From Candidatus Kariarchaeota archaeon (GTDB lineage: Archaea > Asgardarchaeota > Heimdallarchaeia > Heimdallarchaeales > Kariarchaeaceae), in the NCBI GenBank assembly GCA_016839545.1, contig JAEOUB010000189.1, positions 1 through 7,131 on the forward strand: a stretch of 7,131 nt of DNA. Reading direction: 5' to 3'. The notes under the pieces were generated by a model, which worked only from the letters and a program-made list of their open reading frames with translations, ran no database searches and was not told where the DNA came from. The position numbers and the translations under genes are program-made. Shown here in pieces: positions 1-5,730 of the stretch; position 1 is the stretch's first letter; each line of letters starts with the position of its first letter.

Positions 1-266
1 AAATTCTCAGTACTAAATACCCAAACGCTGACAACTCGTACGTTTATGTCCCATAACCAATCAAGGACCTCTTCCAGTTTATCCGACCCGATTCTGTACC
101 CTGTCTCCAGGGGTACGTCAATAGATTTCGCATATCGACGGTTACCATCTAGGATAATCCCAATATGCTGTGGGATAGTCTCAACTGGACTTGCTTTGAC
201 TTGTTTACTCAAATTCCTCTCATACAATCTATACAGGGGGGAAAGTGCAAGTCTTTTGAAATTCAT
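1..266 (-). CDS. uppS: Cis-prenyltransferase (undecaprenyl/polyprenyl diphosphate synthase family), N-terminal part, cut by left edge
   Basis: The minus strand encodes 88 codons from an ATG at 266-264 with no stop before the window edge. Visible family motifs are HIGIILDGNRR (residues 34-44), where the Asp of DGN is the metal and diphosphate binding residue, then GYRIGSDKLEEVLDW (56-70), and VWVFSTEN at the cut end (81-88). Family members extend short allylic diphosphates with isopentenyl diphosphate to make long cis-polyprenyl diphosphates at the membrane. In archaea these are the source of dolichol-type sugar carriers. An in-frame TAG lies four codons before the ATG, so this is the only start in that frame. 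The stretch before the DGN motif (about 38 residues) is longer than in bacterial enzymes. The usual GH-x-x-G motif reads GYRIG, so a conserved His is Tyr57. The missing two thirds would hold the RxxR-type substrate motifs, so activity cannot be judged. Confidence 0.9.
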   Translation of the reverse strand, partial: MNFKRLALSPLYRLYERNLSKQVKASPVETIPQHIGIILDGNRRYAKSIDVPLETGYRIGSDKLEEVLDWLWDINVRVVSVWVFSTEN

Positions 267-300
267 GGCTCTCAGTATCTATCGGAATTTTCTTCCATTT

Positions 301-308
301 AAAATAAA
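301..308 (-). promoter_or_regulatory. Probable TATA box of the cis-prenyltransferase gene
   Basis: The minus strand reads TTTATTTT here, with GG just upstream. Its centre is about 38 bases before the ATG at 266, which predicts transcription starting about 10 bases before the start codon. The same spacing is seen at other genes in the window. This suggests the gene has its own promoter although the roadblock gene lies just upstream on the same strand. Confidence 0.45.
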
Positions 309-359
309 CCGAATGAATTATACGACAATAGAATAATTTCGAGGGGTTCAATATTGATT

Positions 360-749
360 TTATACAAGAATGTCGCCAATTTTCTTGGCTGCGTTTTGCA
401 TTTCTAAGAAGAGAAGTCCAAGTTTGGCATCCTTAGAGGTAGAAACTGTCAATACTGCATTTGGACCTGCAGCCATCGACACTACAACACCATGTGCACC
501 TTCTACCATAATCTTCTCCAAAGATCCCTTATTCAGGTTAGAGGCGATCTTTGCGCCCAAACTTAGCATTGCTGCGGTCATTGCTGCAATGATTGTTTCG
601 TCCTCATAGTGTTCGGGCAACTTTGAGGCGATAGGCAGACCTTCTACACTCACAATTGCTGCTGCCTCAATTTCTCGCACATTAAGATCGATTTCATCAA
701 GTACAGAGCTCAGGTCTTTGGTTTTTTCATCAAAACTAAAGTCAAACAT
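360..749 (-). CDS. Roadblock/LC7-domain protein (putative small-GTPase regulator)
   Basis: A 129-residue protein that is essentially one roadblock/LC7 domain of normal family length. Residues 28-43 (IEAAAIVSVEGLPIAS) form the typical opening strand and turn. The helix ETIIAAMTAAMLSLG follows at about 51-65, then the strand pair around IMVEGAHGVVVSMAAG, and the C-terminal helix beginning KLGLLFLEM. There is no signal peptide or membrane segment. Roadblock proteins such as MglB usually dimerise and bind or regulate Ras-like GTPases; which partner this one has is unknown. The GPN-loop GTPase gene is the next gene upstream, 207 bases away, but GPN GTPases are not established roadblock clients. 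Translation should start at the ATG at 749, which has the best ribosome binding site in the window. The gene ends 93 bases before the cis-prenyltransferase start. Confidence 0.88.
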   Translation of the reverse strand: MFDFSFDEKTKDLSSVLDEIDLNVREIEAAAIVSVEGLPIASKLPEHYEDETIIAAMTAAMLSLGAKIASNLNKGSLEKIMVEGAHGVVVSMAAGPNAVLTVSTSKDAKLGLLFLEMQNAAKKIGDILV

Positions 750-757
750 AATATTAA

Positions 758-763
758 CTCCTC
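758..763 (-). promoter_or_regulatory. Shine-Dalgarno site of the roadblock gene
   Basis: The minus strand reads GAGGAG, followed by 8 bases to the ATG at 749. It is the clearest anti-16S match in the window. Most other genes here appear to have short or no leaders, so this transcript looks to be initiated differently. Confidence 0.7.
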
Positions 764-830
764 GGAATTTCTCAAAACCGCCTCTGCGATTTTAGAACCT
801 ACCCTATGTCTAATGTATATTGGAAATTAT

Positions 831-840
831 GTATAAAAAA
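831..840 (-). promoter_or_regulatory. Probable TATA box of the roadblock gene
   Basis: The minus strand reads TTTTTTATAC. Transcription starting about 25 bases downstream would give a leader of roughly 55-60 bases, long enough to carry the GAGGAG site at 758-763. A second AT-rich candidate (TATATC on minus, about 891-896) lies further upstream and is less likely. Confidence 0.4.
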
Positions 841-904
841 GAATTCCCTCGTAGTGCCGTTTAATTTCTTGCATTTCACAAAAGATCAACGATATACTCA
901 ATCC

Positions 905-932
905 CTGAAATCTCGAAAATTTGGTATTTCAG
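905..932. repeat. Inverted repeat (7-base arms) downstream of the GPN GTPase gene
   Basis: CTGAAAT (905-911) pairs perfectly with ATTTCAG (926-932) around a 14-base loop. On the minus strand it begins 24 bases after the GTPase stop codon. No T-run follows it, so it is not a classical terminator. It could be a 3'-end structure of the GTPase transcript, a regulator site for the roadblock gene further downstream, or chance. Apart from this and the TATA and ribosome binding sites, I see nothing in the 750-956 gap. Confidence 0.3.
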
Positions 933-956
933 AAGAAACCTAGCGCGCAGGGTACC

Positions 957-1718
957 TTAGGGAAAAATATCCTCTGATGCCCAATTTCTTTGAAGGCTAC
1001 CAAAAGCAACATCCATATTTAAATTTGACTCGGAGGAAACTGCAGAGAACTGTCCCAATTCTTCTCTGAAGATAACAATATCAGCAATCCTACGAGATAA
1101 TTCCGCATTGAGGATCATCTTTTCATCAAGAAGATCCTGATAGAGAAAATCAGGGTTTTCCGACCATTCATGGATACGTTCTAGTCGTTCATCTGGGAGG
1201 ATATCTGCCTTGGAAATAATGTAATTCATAGCCGTGTTCAGGCGATAAGTTATGGATACACCAAATAGAAGCACAGAAATGAAACTAGATGCAGTAAGAC
1301 AGAGAGTTGGATCTATCAGAAAGAGTCCTGCGATTTGATTTCTCCTCTTCAGCTCGTTAACAATTACAGCACCTGAACTTCGAAATGCCACCGTCTCAAT
1401 TTGACCAGGAAAATCTACCAGCATATATTCGGCTCCAAAGGTATTGATCTCCTCCATTATTTCATCCATTGCAACAGCTACATGATCCATAGCAACGATC
1501 AAACCACCGTTAGGACCCAGTTCATATTTGTCAATAATTTCATCGTAGTCTACCCATTTTCTGACGTCGATGTCGGGGGCATAAGGTAGTCTGACAACCC
1601 CTGGATCAAGATTGAGGGTGATCACATCATATCCAATCTGATTCATCCAGCCATGTAGTGCCATAGTCATATATGATTTACCAGAACCAGCTGGTCCGAG
1701 GATATATCCAATGTTCAT
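957..1718 (-). CDS. GPN-loop GTPase (ATP/GTP-binding protein family)
   Basis: A 253-residue P-loop GTPase of normal length for the archaeal GPN family. Visible motifs in order are Walker A GPAGSGKS (8-15), the LDP stretch (37-39) followed by LPYAPDIDVR, the diagnostic Gly-Pro-Asn triplet in ELGPNGG (68-70), DFPGQIE (102-108) as the G3/Walker B region, and SKAD (169-172) as the G4 base-recognition motif. The GPN loop inserts into the partner's active site in a homodimer. Eukaryotic GPN1-3 act in assembly and nuclear import of RNA polymerase II; the archaeal role is not settled, though a chaperone-like role in assembling complexes is the usual guess. The ATG at 1718 is the first start after an in-frame TAG three codons upstream. 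A GGAG lies 13 bases before it. The gene is divergent from the CinA-type gene and shares a 78-base promoter region with it. Confidence 0.93.
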   Translation of the reverse strand: MNIGYILGPAGSGKSYMTMALHGWMNQIGYDVITLNLDPGVVRLPYAPDIDVRKWVDYDEIIDKYELGPNGGLIVAMDHVAVAMDEIMEEINTFGAEYMLVDFPGQIETVAFRSSGAVIVNELKRRNQIAGLFLIDPTLCLTASSFISVLLFGVSITYRLNTAMNYIISKADILPDERLERIHEWSENPDFLYQDLLDEKMILNAELSRRIADIVIFREELGQFSAVSSESNLNMDVAFGSLQRNWASEDIFP

Positions 1719-1754
1719 GCAACCATACTATCTCCTTTGCATTCTAAATTGTTC

Positions 1755-1766
1755 GCATAAATATGC
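1755..1766. promoter_or_regulatory. Candidate bidirectional TATA element between the GPN GTPase and CinA-type genes
   Basis: GCATA-AA-TATGC is a perfect 5-base inverted repeat with a 2-base centre, sitting almost in the middle of the 78-base divergent gap. Its centre is about 36 bases from the GTG at 1797 and about 43 bases from the ATG at 1718, so one AT-rich core could place transcription starts just before both genes. Weak ribosome binding sites follow on each side: GGAG on minus at 1732-1735 and AAAGGAA on plus at 1781-1787. Confidence 0.4.
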
Positions 1767-1796
1767 AATTTAAGATGAGAAAAGGAACTATTCTCA

Positions 1797-2588
1797 GTGC
1801 TTGTTGGTGAAATATTATGTCTTGGAAATGAACTTCTCATTGGAAGGACTGTAAATACAAATGCCAATTATTTAGGCAAGAGACTAACCCAACTTGGCTT
1901 TGATGTAAGAAGAATTTCTACGGTCAAGGACGATCTTGAGTACGCTACTAAGATTATCTCTCAGATACTTGTAGATGCTCCAGATGTATTGGTAGTAACG
2001 GGTGGTTTGGGACCGACCTTTGATGATATACAACTAAATTGCATAGCAAGTGCGTTGGGGAGAGAACTGAGCCTAAACAAGGAAGCATATGAGTTTGTCA
2101 AGAGCAAATATACCGAACTTAATGCTGCAAGAGAGAAGATGGCAAGGTTGCCTGAAGGAGGGAAGATGCTACCCAATCCTGTTGGTTCTGCGCCTGGAGT
2201 GGTGACTGTAGCTGACAAAACTCATATTATTTCACTGCCTGGAGTTCCATCAGAGATGAAGGGCATATTTGAAGAACATGTAGTTCCTTTAGTAGAAGAC
2301 CTCAATAAGTATAATTCCAGATTATTTGAATTCGGTGTTGATATCAGAGGTGTCAGGGAATCAGATATTAGCCATATAATTGACCAGGTCAGGCGCGATC
2401 ACGGAGATATTAATTTCAAGAGTCATCCTAAGAAAGATGAGAATGGAGTGTTTCTTGGGCTCCACACGTATGCAATCATTGAAGATCCTGAGAGAGTGAA
2501 AACTGCATTGGAAGATTGGCTTGGAAGATTAGCAAAAGATTTTGATTTTACTCAAGGTCCGATACACCCAGTAATAAATGATCATTGA
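1797..2588 (+). CDS. MoaB/CinA-family molybdopterin-binding-fold protein (CinA N-terminal domain type)
   Basis: A 263-residue protein matching the CinA N-terminal (COG1058) domain. Motifs are GEILCLGNELLIG (4-16), TNAN (21-24), VVTGGLGPTFDD (66-77), LPNPVGSAPG (125-134) and SLPGVPSEM (146-154). In bacterial CinA this domain can carry ADP-ribose pyrophosphatase activity beside a C-terminal NMN deamidase domain. Here the deamidase domain is absent, as is usual for the archaeal stand-alone form, so a deamidase function should not be assumed. The related MoaB/MogA fold acts in molybdenum cofactor synthesis, but no other cofactor gene lies nearby. The start is GTG at 1797: an in-frame TGA at 1776 leaves no other conventional start upstream, and the protein begins directly at the conserved first strand. 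The 3' end overlaps the convergent glycerate kinase gene by 7 bases. Confidence 0.87.
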   Translation: MLVGEILCLGNELLIGRTVNTNANYLGKRLTQLGFDVRRISTVKDDLEYATKIISQILVDAPDVLVVTGGLGPTFDDIQLNCIASALGRELSLNKEAYEFVKSKYTELNAAREKMARLPEGGKMLPNPVGSAPGVVTVADKTHIISLPGVPSEMKGIFEEHVVPLVEDLNKYNSRLFEFGVDIRGVRESDISHIIDQVRRDHGDINFKSHPKKDENGVFLGLHTYAIIEDPERVKTALEDWLGRLAKDFDFTQGPIHPVINDH

Positions 2589-3832
2589 ACCACAAGCAGG
2601 TAAAGATCCATGAGATTAATGTTAGTAAAGGTGAGATTGAAATAAAAGTCATTATCAAAGAGCAATCGACCAGAATTACCATTTTTCACAATTTCGGCTG
2701 GGAATTGATCCTGAAATACATTCAAGGTATCTTCGTTGACCACATATCCTGAGGATGGAGATGAACCGTCTTTGCCATCAGTTGCCAAACCTATAAAAGT
2801 TACATTCGTGCGATCCTGAAGTACTCGAGTCATCATAGTACAAACAGAGGAAACTCGACCGCCTTCACCTTTTATAATCACATCCCCGTCCAGCTCTATA
2901 CCTGGTTCGCCAATGACAATGTAGACATTATTTCTTCTGTTCTCTGAAAGAGATTGTTCAAAAAGACCGCAGAGTTGGGAAATATCTCCCATAAAGGAAT
3001 CGTCGATTACGATCGGTGTCAAATTTAACTTCAATATCTGTAAATTCAAGCTTTGTAACAGATCTTTTCGGGTAATTGCAAACTTCGTTGGAGGGATACT
3101 AATATCACCTTGCAATCTCTGCAGGTAGGTAGAAGGGGCAAAATTTCGCTCGATTAAGAGATTTGAAATCCATTCTATAACTGCACTATCAAAATCTGCC
3201 CAGGGATGAAAAGGGCCTGATGCTATGACATTTGGTTCATCAGTCACCACATCCGAAGATATTATGACTTTTATTTGCAGATGCTGTAGAATTCGAGACA
3301 GCTTACCACCTTTGACCCTGTCAATACAGGCACGAACCAAATTCAACTGTCGAATATTGTAACCGACCCGGATCGCATCCGATACAATGTCTTGGTAATC
3401 TTGAAGAGAGAGACTCTCCTCGGGGACTGCAAACGCTGACGAACCTCCTCCTGAGATCAATACAACTAGGGTTGAAGTATTTGGAAGTCGACGTAGAGAT
3501 TGAATTACTTTCTCGCTTGAAGCCACAGTATCTTCATCAGGGATAGGATGGGATACCACGTACACGTTTCCGTCAGTCATGCTGCCCTCATAGTAGCCTT
3601 TAGGCTGCAAAATCCAAGCATCGTGGACTTCACCATGAAATCTGGCTTTAAATTGAGAGAATTGATGGTAGGCATTTTTACCAAATGCTAAAATGTAGCA
3701 ATCCTGAATCCCTTCCCAACTGAGCTCATTCGAAGGTACAACTTCATCAATGGCAGATGAGATGGCATTGAGAAATTTTGGATCAACCCGTTCAAGTATT
3801 GTTCGAGCAACATCCCCCAATTGTACCTGCAT
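2582..3832 (-). CDS. Glycerate 2-kinase, type II (GckA/TtuD/MOFRL family)
   Basis: A 416-residue protein of normal family length. It shows the catalytic-Lys region AFGKNA (49-54, Lys52), SHPIPD (94-99), the glycine-rich VLISGGGSS (124-132), DRVKGGKLSR (171-180), SSDVVTDEPNVIASGP (192-207), KGEGGR (321-326) and the C-terminal ATDGKDGSS (350-358). The family phosphorylates D-glycerate with ATP, giving 2-phosphoglycerate in most archaea, and links branched Entner-Doudoroff or serine/glycerate metabolism to glycolysis in the cytoplasm. The Lys and the Arg of GGR are kept, so activity is likely. Two usually strong motifs have drifted: GGRNQE reads GGRVSS, and the C-terminal TGPTGTNVnD-type stretch reads LTFTNINLMDL (400-410). 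No neighbour belongs to sugar breakdown. The ATG at 3832 is the only in-frame start after a TAG seven codons upstream, and no ribosome binding site is visible. Confidence 0.87.
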   Translation of the reverse strand: MQVQLGDVARTILERVDPKFLNAISSAIDEVVPSNELSWEGIQDCYILAFGKNAYHQFSQFKARFHGEVHDAWILQPKGYYEGSMTDGNVYVVSHPIPDEDTVASSEKVIQSLRRLPNTSTLVVLISGGGSSAFAVPEESLSLQDYQDIVSDAIRVGYNIRQLNLVRACIDRVKGGKLSRILQHLQIKVIISSDVVTDEPNVIASGPFHPWADFDSAVIEWISNLLIERNFAPSTYLQRLQGDISIPPTKFAITRKDLLQSLNLQILKLNLTPIVIDDSFMGDISQLCGLFEQSLSENRRNNVYIVIGEPGIELDGDVIIKGEGGRVSSVCTMMTRVLQDRTNVTFIGLATDGKDGSSPSSGYVVNEDTLNVFQDQFPAEIVKNGNSGRLLFDNDFYFNLTFTNINLMDLYLLVVQ

Positions 3833-3866
3833 GCAATGTAATTCAGGTACTGGCTAAAATACCTCT

Positions 3867-3876
3867 GTATAAATAG
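3867..3876 (-). promoter_or_regulatory. Probable TATA box of the glycerate kinase gene
   Basis: The minus strand reads CTATTTATAC, a close match to the archaeal TTTATA core. It is centred about 38 bases before the ATG at 3832, implying a leader of only about 12 bases, which fits the lack of a ribosome binding site. Confidence 0.55.
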
Positions 3877-3913
3877 ATCAACTGCAGGAAAATTTGGTTT
3901 GCACAAAGTTGCT

Positions 3914-3922
3914 GGATAATGC
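3914..3922 (+). promoter_or_regulatory. Weak candidate TATA element of the RibL-like gene
   Basis: GGATAATGC lies about 38 bases before the ATG at 3957, the spacing found at better TATA boxes in this window. The match is poor, so the call rests mainly on position. No ribosome binding site precedes the ATG, so a nearly leaderless transcript is likely. Confidence 0.25.
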
Positions 3923-3956
3923 AGAACCTTTTGAGTCAAGTCAAGCATGATTACAT

Positions 3957-4580
3957 ATGGCATCTGCACTCCACATTGAGATACTCAAACAGATCTATGC
4001 CTATTGGATACTCAATGACAGTGATATGCCGGTTGAAGAATTGAAGTTATATCTCGATGTCGAAAGTAGAGACAAGGAGTTAGAAATTCTTCAAATTAGC
4101 AATCTTGTAGAAAAGGACAGCAATTCTTTGTCAATTACGACTGCTGGAAGATCTAAATTCAAGGTAGTACTCACAGGTGGAGCCTATGACTTGATCCACA
4201 GGGGTCATCTTGAAACATTGAGGGCAGCAAAGTCGTTGGGTGATTTCCTGGTAGTTGTGATTGCCCGTGACATTACAGTAAATAGAAGGAAGAGGAAACC
4301 TATCCATTCAGAAGTGGATAGAATGATAATACTAAATGAGCTGGAAGTTGTTGATGCTGCTGTCTTGGGAGACGAAGTTGATCATATGAGAGTAGTACGA
4401 AGACTCAAGCCTGATATTGTTGCGATTGGAGCAGATCAGCACCATATCAAAGACGTACTTCAGGATCAGATCAATGATCAGGGTCTACCATCAACAAGGA
4501 TCGTACGCCTCGAAGTAGACTACGAAGGGTTAGCCACATCACAGGTAATTAATGAGATACTCGCAAGAGATTGGGAATAA
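3957..4580 (+). CDS. ribL: Winged-helix/cytidylyltransferase-fold fusion, probable FAD synthase (RibL-like)
   Basis: A 207-residue protein with two parts. Residues about 4-67 look like a winged helix: three helices (ALHIEILKQIYAYWILN, VEELKLYL, ELEILQISNLV) followed by a wing ending SLSITTAGRSKF. Residues 68-207 are a nucleotidyltransferase of the cytidylyltransferase type, with VVLTGGAYDLIHRGH (70-84) including the HxGH motif (HRGH 81-84), RKRKP (111-115), KPDIVAIGADQ (151-161) and LPSTRIV (178-184). The fold transfers a nucleotide to a phosphate substrate. RibL of methanogens uses it to make FAD from FMN and ATP. Convergent adjacency to riboflavin kinase, which makes FMN, supports the FAD synthase call; glycerol-3-phosphate or phosphopantetheine transfer remain alternatives. 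The ATG at 3957 follows an in-frame TGA at 3948. Whether the winged helix binds DNA is not known. Confidence 0.75.
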   Translation: MASALHIEILKQIYAYWILNDSDMPVEELKLYLDVESRDKELEILQISNLVEKDSNSLSITTAGRSKFKVVLTGGAYDLIHRGHLETLRAAKSLGDFLVVVIARDITVNRRKRKPIHSEVDRMIILNELEVVDAAVLGDEVDHMRVVRRLKPDIVAIGADQHHIKDVLQDQINDQGLPSTRIVRLEVDYEGLATSQVINEILARDWE

Positions 4581-5000
4581 TTAATCTACTATTTCAAATT
4601 CCACAGTCTGTCCATCCTTCACACGTAATGTTGAACGGATATGATCACCAGATACAATTTCAATAATTTCGCTCGTGTGGGTTGTGAGAAGAGGCCGAAC
4701 TCCAACTGCGATTATCTCCCGCTCATACCCCAAAATGCGGACAGGGATGGTTATTATCCCACCGAATGACTTGCCGTCCACTTCGAGATCATCAAAGACC
4801 TTACCATTCTCGAATGCTACATTGATGACTTCTATAGGATCACCAACAAGCTTTAGATTCAACGTACCTGGGAAGGGATCCTCATTCAATAGTTTTGAAA
4901 ATATATCATGATAAATTGGCATGGCAATGAAGTTAGCCCCTCTACCCATTCCTGATTGGATTACTCCAGTGAAAGTCGTCATAACAGTCGTTAACTTCAT
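4581..5000 (-). CDS. ribK: CTP-dependent riboflavin kinase (archaeal RibK, DUF120)
   Basis: From the ATG at 5000 this is a 139-residue protein, close to the 132 or so residues of the characterised methanogen enzyme. It converts riboflavin to FMN in the cytoplasm and uses CTP rather than ATP. Visible family motifs are TGVIQSGMGRGANFIAMP (11-28), the substrate and metal-binding PGTLNLKL (44-51), SFGGIITIPVRI (78-89), HTSEIIEIV (108-116) and LRVKDGQTVEFEI (125-137). The open frame extends upstream to an ATG at 5057, but that would overlap the translin gene by 50 bases and add 19 residues with no family resemblance. The ATG at 5000 begins just before the conserved core, 7 bases after the translin stop. 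The two genes are therefore probably co-transcribed. The stop abuts the stop of the convergent RibL-like gene. No helix-turn-helix is attached, unlike the archaeal regulator RbkR. Confidence 0.9.
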   Translation of the reverse strand: MKLTTVMTTFTGVIQSGMGRGANFIAMPIYHDIFSKLLNEDPFPGTLNLKLVGDPIEVINVAFENGKVFDDLEVDGKSFGGIITIPVRILGYEREIIAVGVRPLLTTHTSEIIEIVSGDHIRSTLRVKDGQTVEFEIVD

Positions 5001-5007
5001 TTCACGT

Positions 5008-5601
5008 TTAGCTTTTTGATTGTTTATGTACAACCGCATTTGCATAATCCGATTCACATCTATCCACCAAGCCTCTAGCTACATCGATCTTTCTTCGAAG
5101 GTTGGGCACCATGGACTTGGAAAATTCCAAACCTACAATGGTATCATAAAGATCCTGAATCAGAGTCAGAATTTCTTTGGATGTTGTCATATCATTTTTG
5201 ATGAGCATTGCAAGCATATATCTTCTTAATTCACCAATCACGTCACCTAGACCAGATATCCAGATCCAAGGAGGAATCTGTAATGCCTCAGGACCTGGAA
5301 GCTCATTCTTCGAAATGATAGCATGCAATAATTCAAATTCAACATACTCTTCAGTTCCAGAAGTTGTAATCCCCCACGAGGTAATTGGACTTATCTCATT
5401 GATGAGGGGAAGAAGCTCAGATATAATTGCTCGCGATTCAGTTAGGTAGCCTTCATATTCTTCCTCCCTGACAATTTTTGAAATCCCCCTTCCCGATGCT
5501 CTGTTCAGCTTTCTCACTAAACGAATTGTCTCCTCCCTTTTCTGATCGTAATTTTCTAGAGAAGAAATAACGTTATCAACGATGGCTCGGTACTGATCCA
5601 T
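5008..5601 (-). CDS. Translin/Trax family RNA-binding protein (putative C3PO-like nuclease subunit)
   Basis: A 197-residue, almost wholly helical protein matching translin/Trax in length and pattern. It has an N-terminal charged helix with REETIRLVRKLNRASGRGISKIV (about 22-44), the acidic EEYVEFELLHAI (84-95) in which Glu85 and Glu88 fit the Glu-x-x-Glu of Trax catalytic sites, SGLGDVIGELRR (116-127) and the C-terminal NLRRKIDVARGLVDR (167-181). Archaeal members form octameric shells that bind and cut single-stranded RNA. In a fungus the Trax-containing C3PO complex removes pre-tRNA 5' leader fragments. Substrates in archaea are not established. An in-frame TAG upstream leaves the ATG at 5601 as the only good start; no ribosome binding site is seen. 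It lies 7 bases before ribK on the same strand. The divergent tRNA-Lys gene starts 129 bases away. Confidence 0.82.
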   Translation of the reverse strand: MDQYRAIVDNVISSLENYDQKREETIRLVRKLNRASGRGISKIVREEEYEGYLTESRAIISELLPLINEISPITSWGITTSGTEEYVEFELLHAIISKNELPGPEALQIPPWIWISGLGDVIGELRRYMLAMLIKNDMTTSKEILTLIQDLYDTIVGLEFSKSMVPNLRRKIDVARGLVDRCESDYANAVVHKQSKS

Positions 5602-5678
5602 AGCTGAACATAGGATCGTCGGTATTTCAAGATAGCCCTAACTGAATTGATCTCTCTCAGAGCTAACCTATCGATTCC

Positions 5679-5692
5679 TTTTAATAAATTTA
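5679..5692. promoter_or_regulatory. AT-rich core promoter, possibly shared by tRNA-Lys (+) and translin-ribK (-)
   Basis: TTTTAATAAATTTA is the most TATA-like stretch in the divergent gap. On plus it lies about 46 bases before the tRNA, giving a leader of roughly 20 bases. On minus, reading TAAATTTATTAAAA, it would give the translin gene a leader of about 55 bases. Which strand uses it, or both, is not decided by the sequence. Confidence 0.4.
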
Positions 5693-5707
5693 CAGAGAGC
5701 GGAATTT

Positions 5708-5727
5708 GGTTACCTCATTGTGTAACC
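5708..5727. repeat. Perfect 6-base hairpin ending three bases before the tRNA-Lys
   Basis: GGTTAC (5708-5713) pairs with GTAACC (5722-5727) around an 8-base loop. Only TTC separates it from the first base of the mature tRNA. It would lie in the pre-tRNA 5' leader or straddle the transcription start. It may be a leader structure next to the RNase P cut site, a DNA-binding site, or chance. Confidence 0.35.
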
Positions 5728-5730
5728 TTC

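Noticed and set aside
46..336. A 96-residue open frame on the plus strand at the left end
   Set aside because: It lies opposite the cis-prenyltransferase, whose DGNRR and FSTEN motifs are clear on the minus strand; the plus-strand protein resembles nothing and is a shadow.
348..357. The 10-base palindrome TCAATATTGA just after the roadblock stop codon
   Set aside because: Too short and AT-rich to be distinguished from chance, and no T-run follows to make it a terminator.
1961..2218. An 85-residue minus-strand open frame inside the CinA-type gene
   Set aside because: It is antisense to the most conserved motifs of that gene and has no protein features of its own.
3688..3969. A 93-residue minus-strand open frame across the glycerate kinase start and its promoter
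   Set aside because: It overlaps the conserved N-terminus of the kinase in another frame and covers the TATA box region; no recognisable protein.
5001..5057. Longer N-terminus for riboflavin kinase starting at 5057
   Set aside because: It would overlap the end of the translin gene by 50 bases and adds residues with no counterpart in the RibK family; the ATG at 5000 fits the family start and the gene spacing.
5020..5449. Two plus-strand open frames inside the translin gene
   Set aside because: Both are antisense to a well supported translin-family protein and have no start signals.
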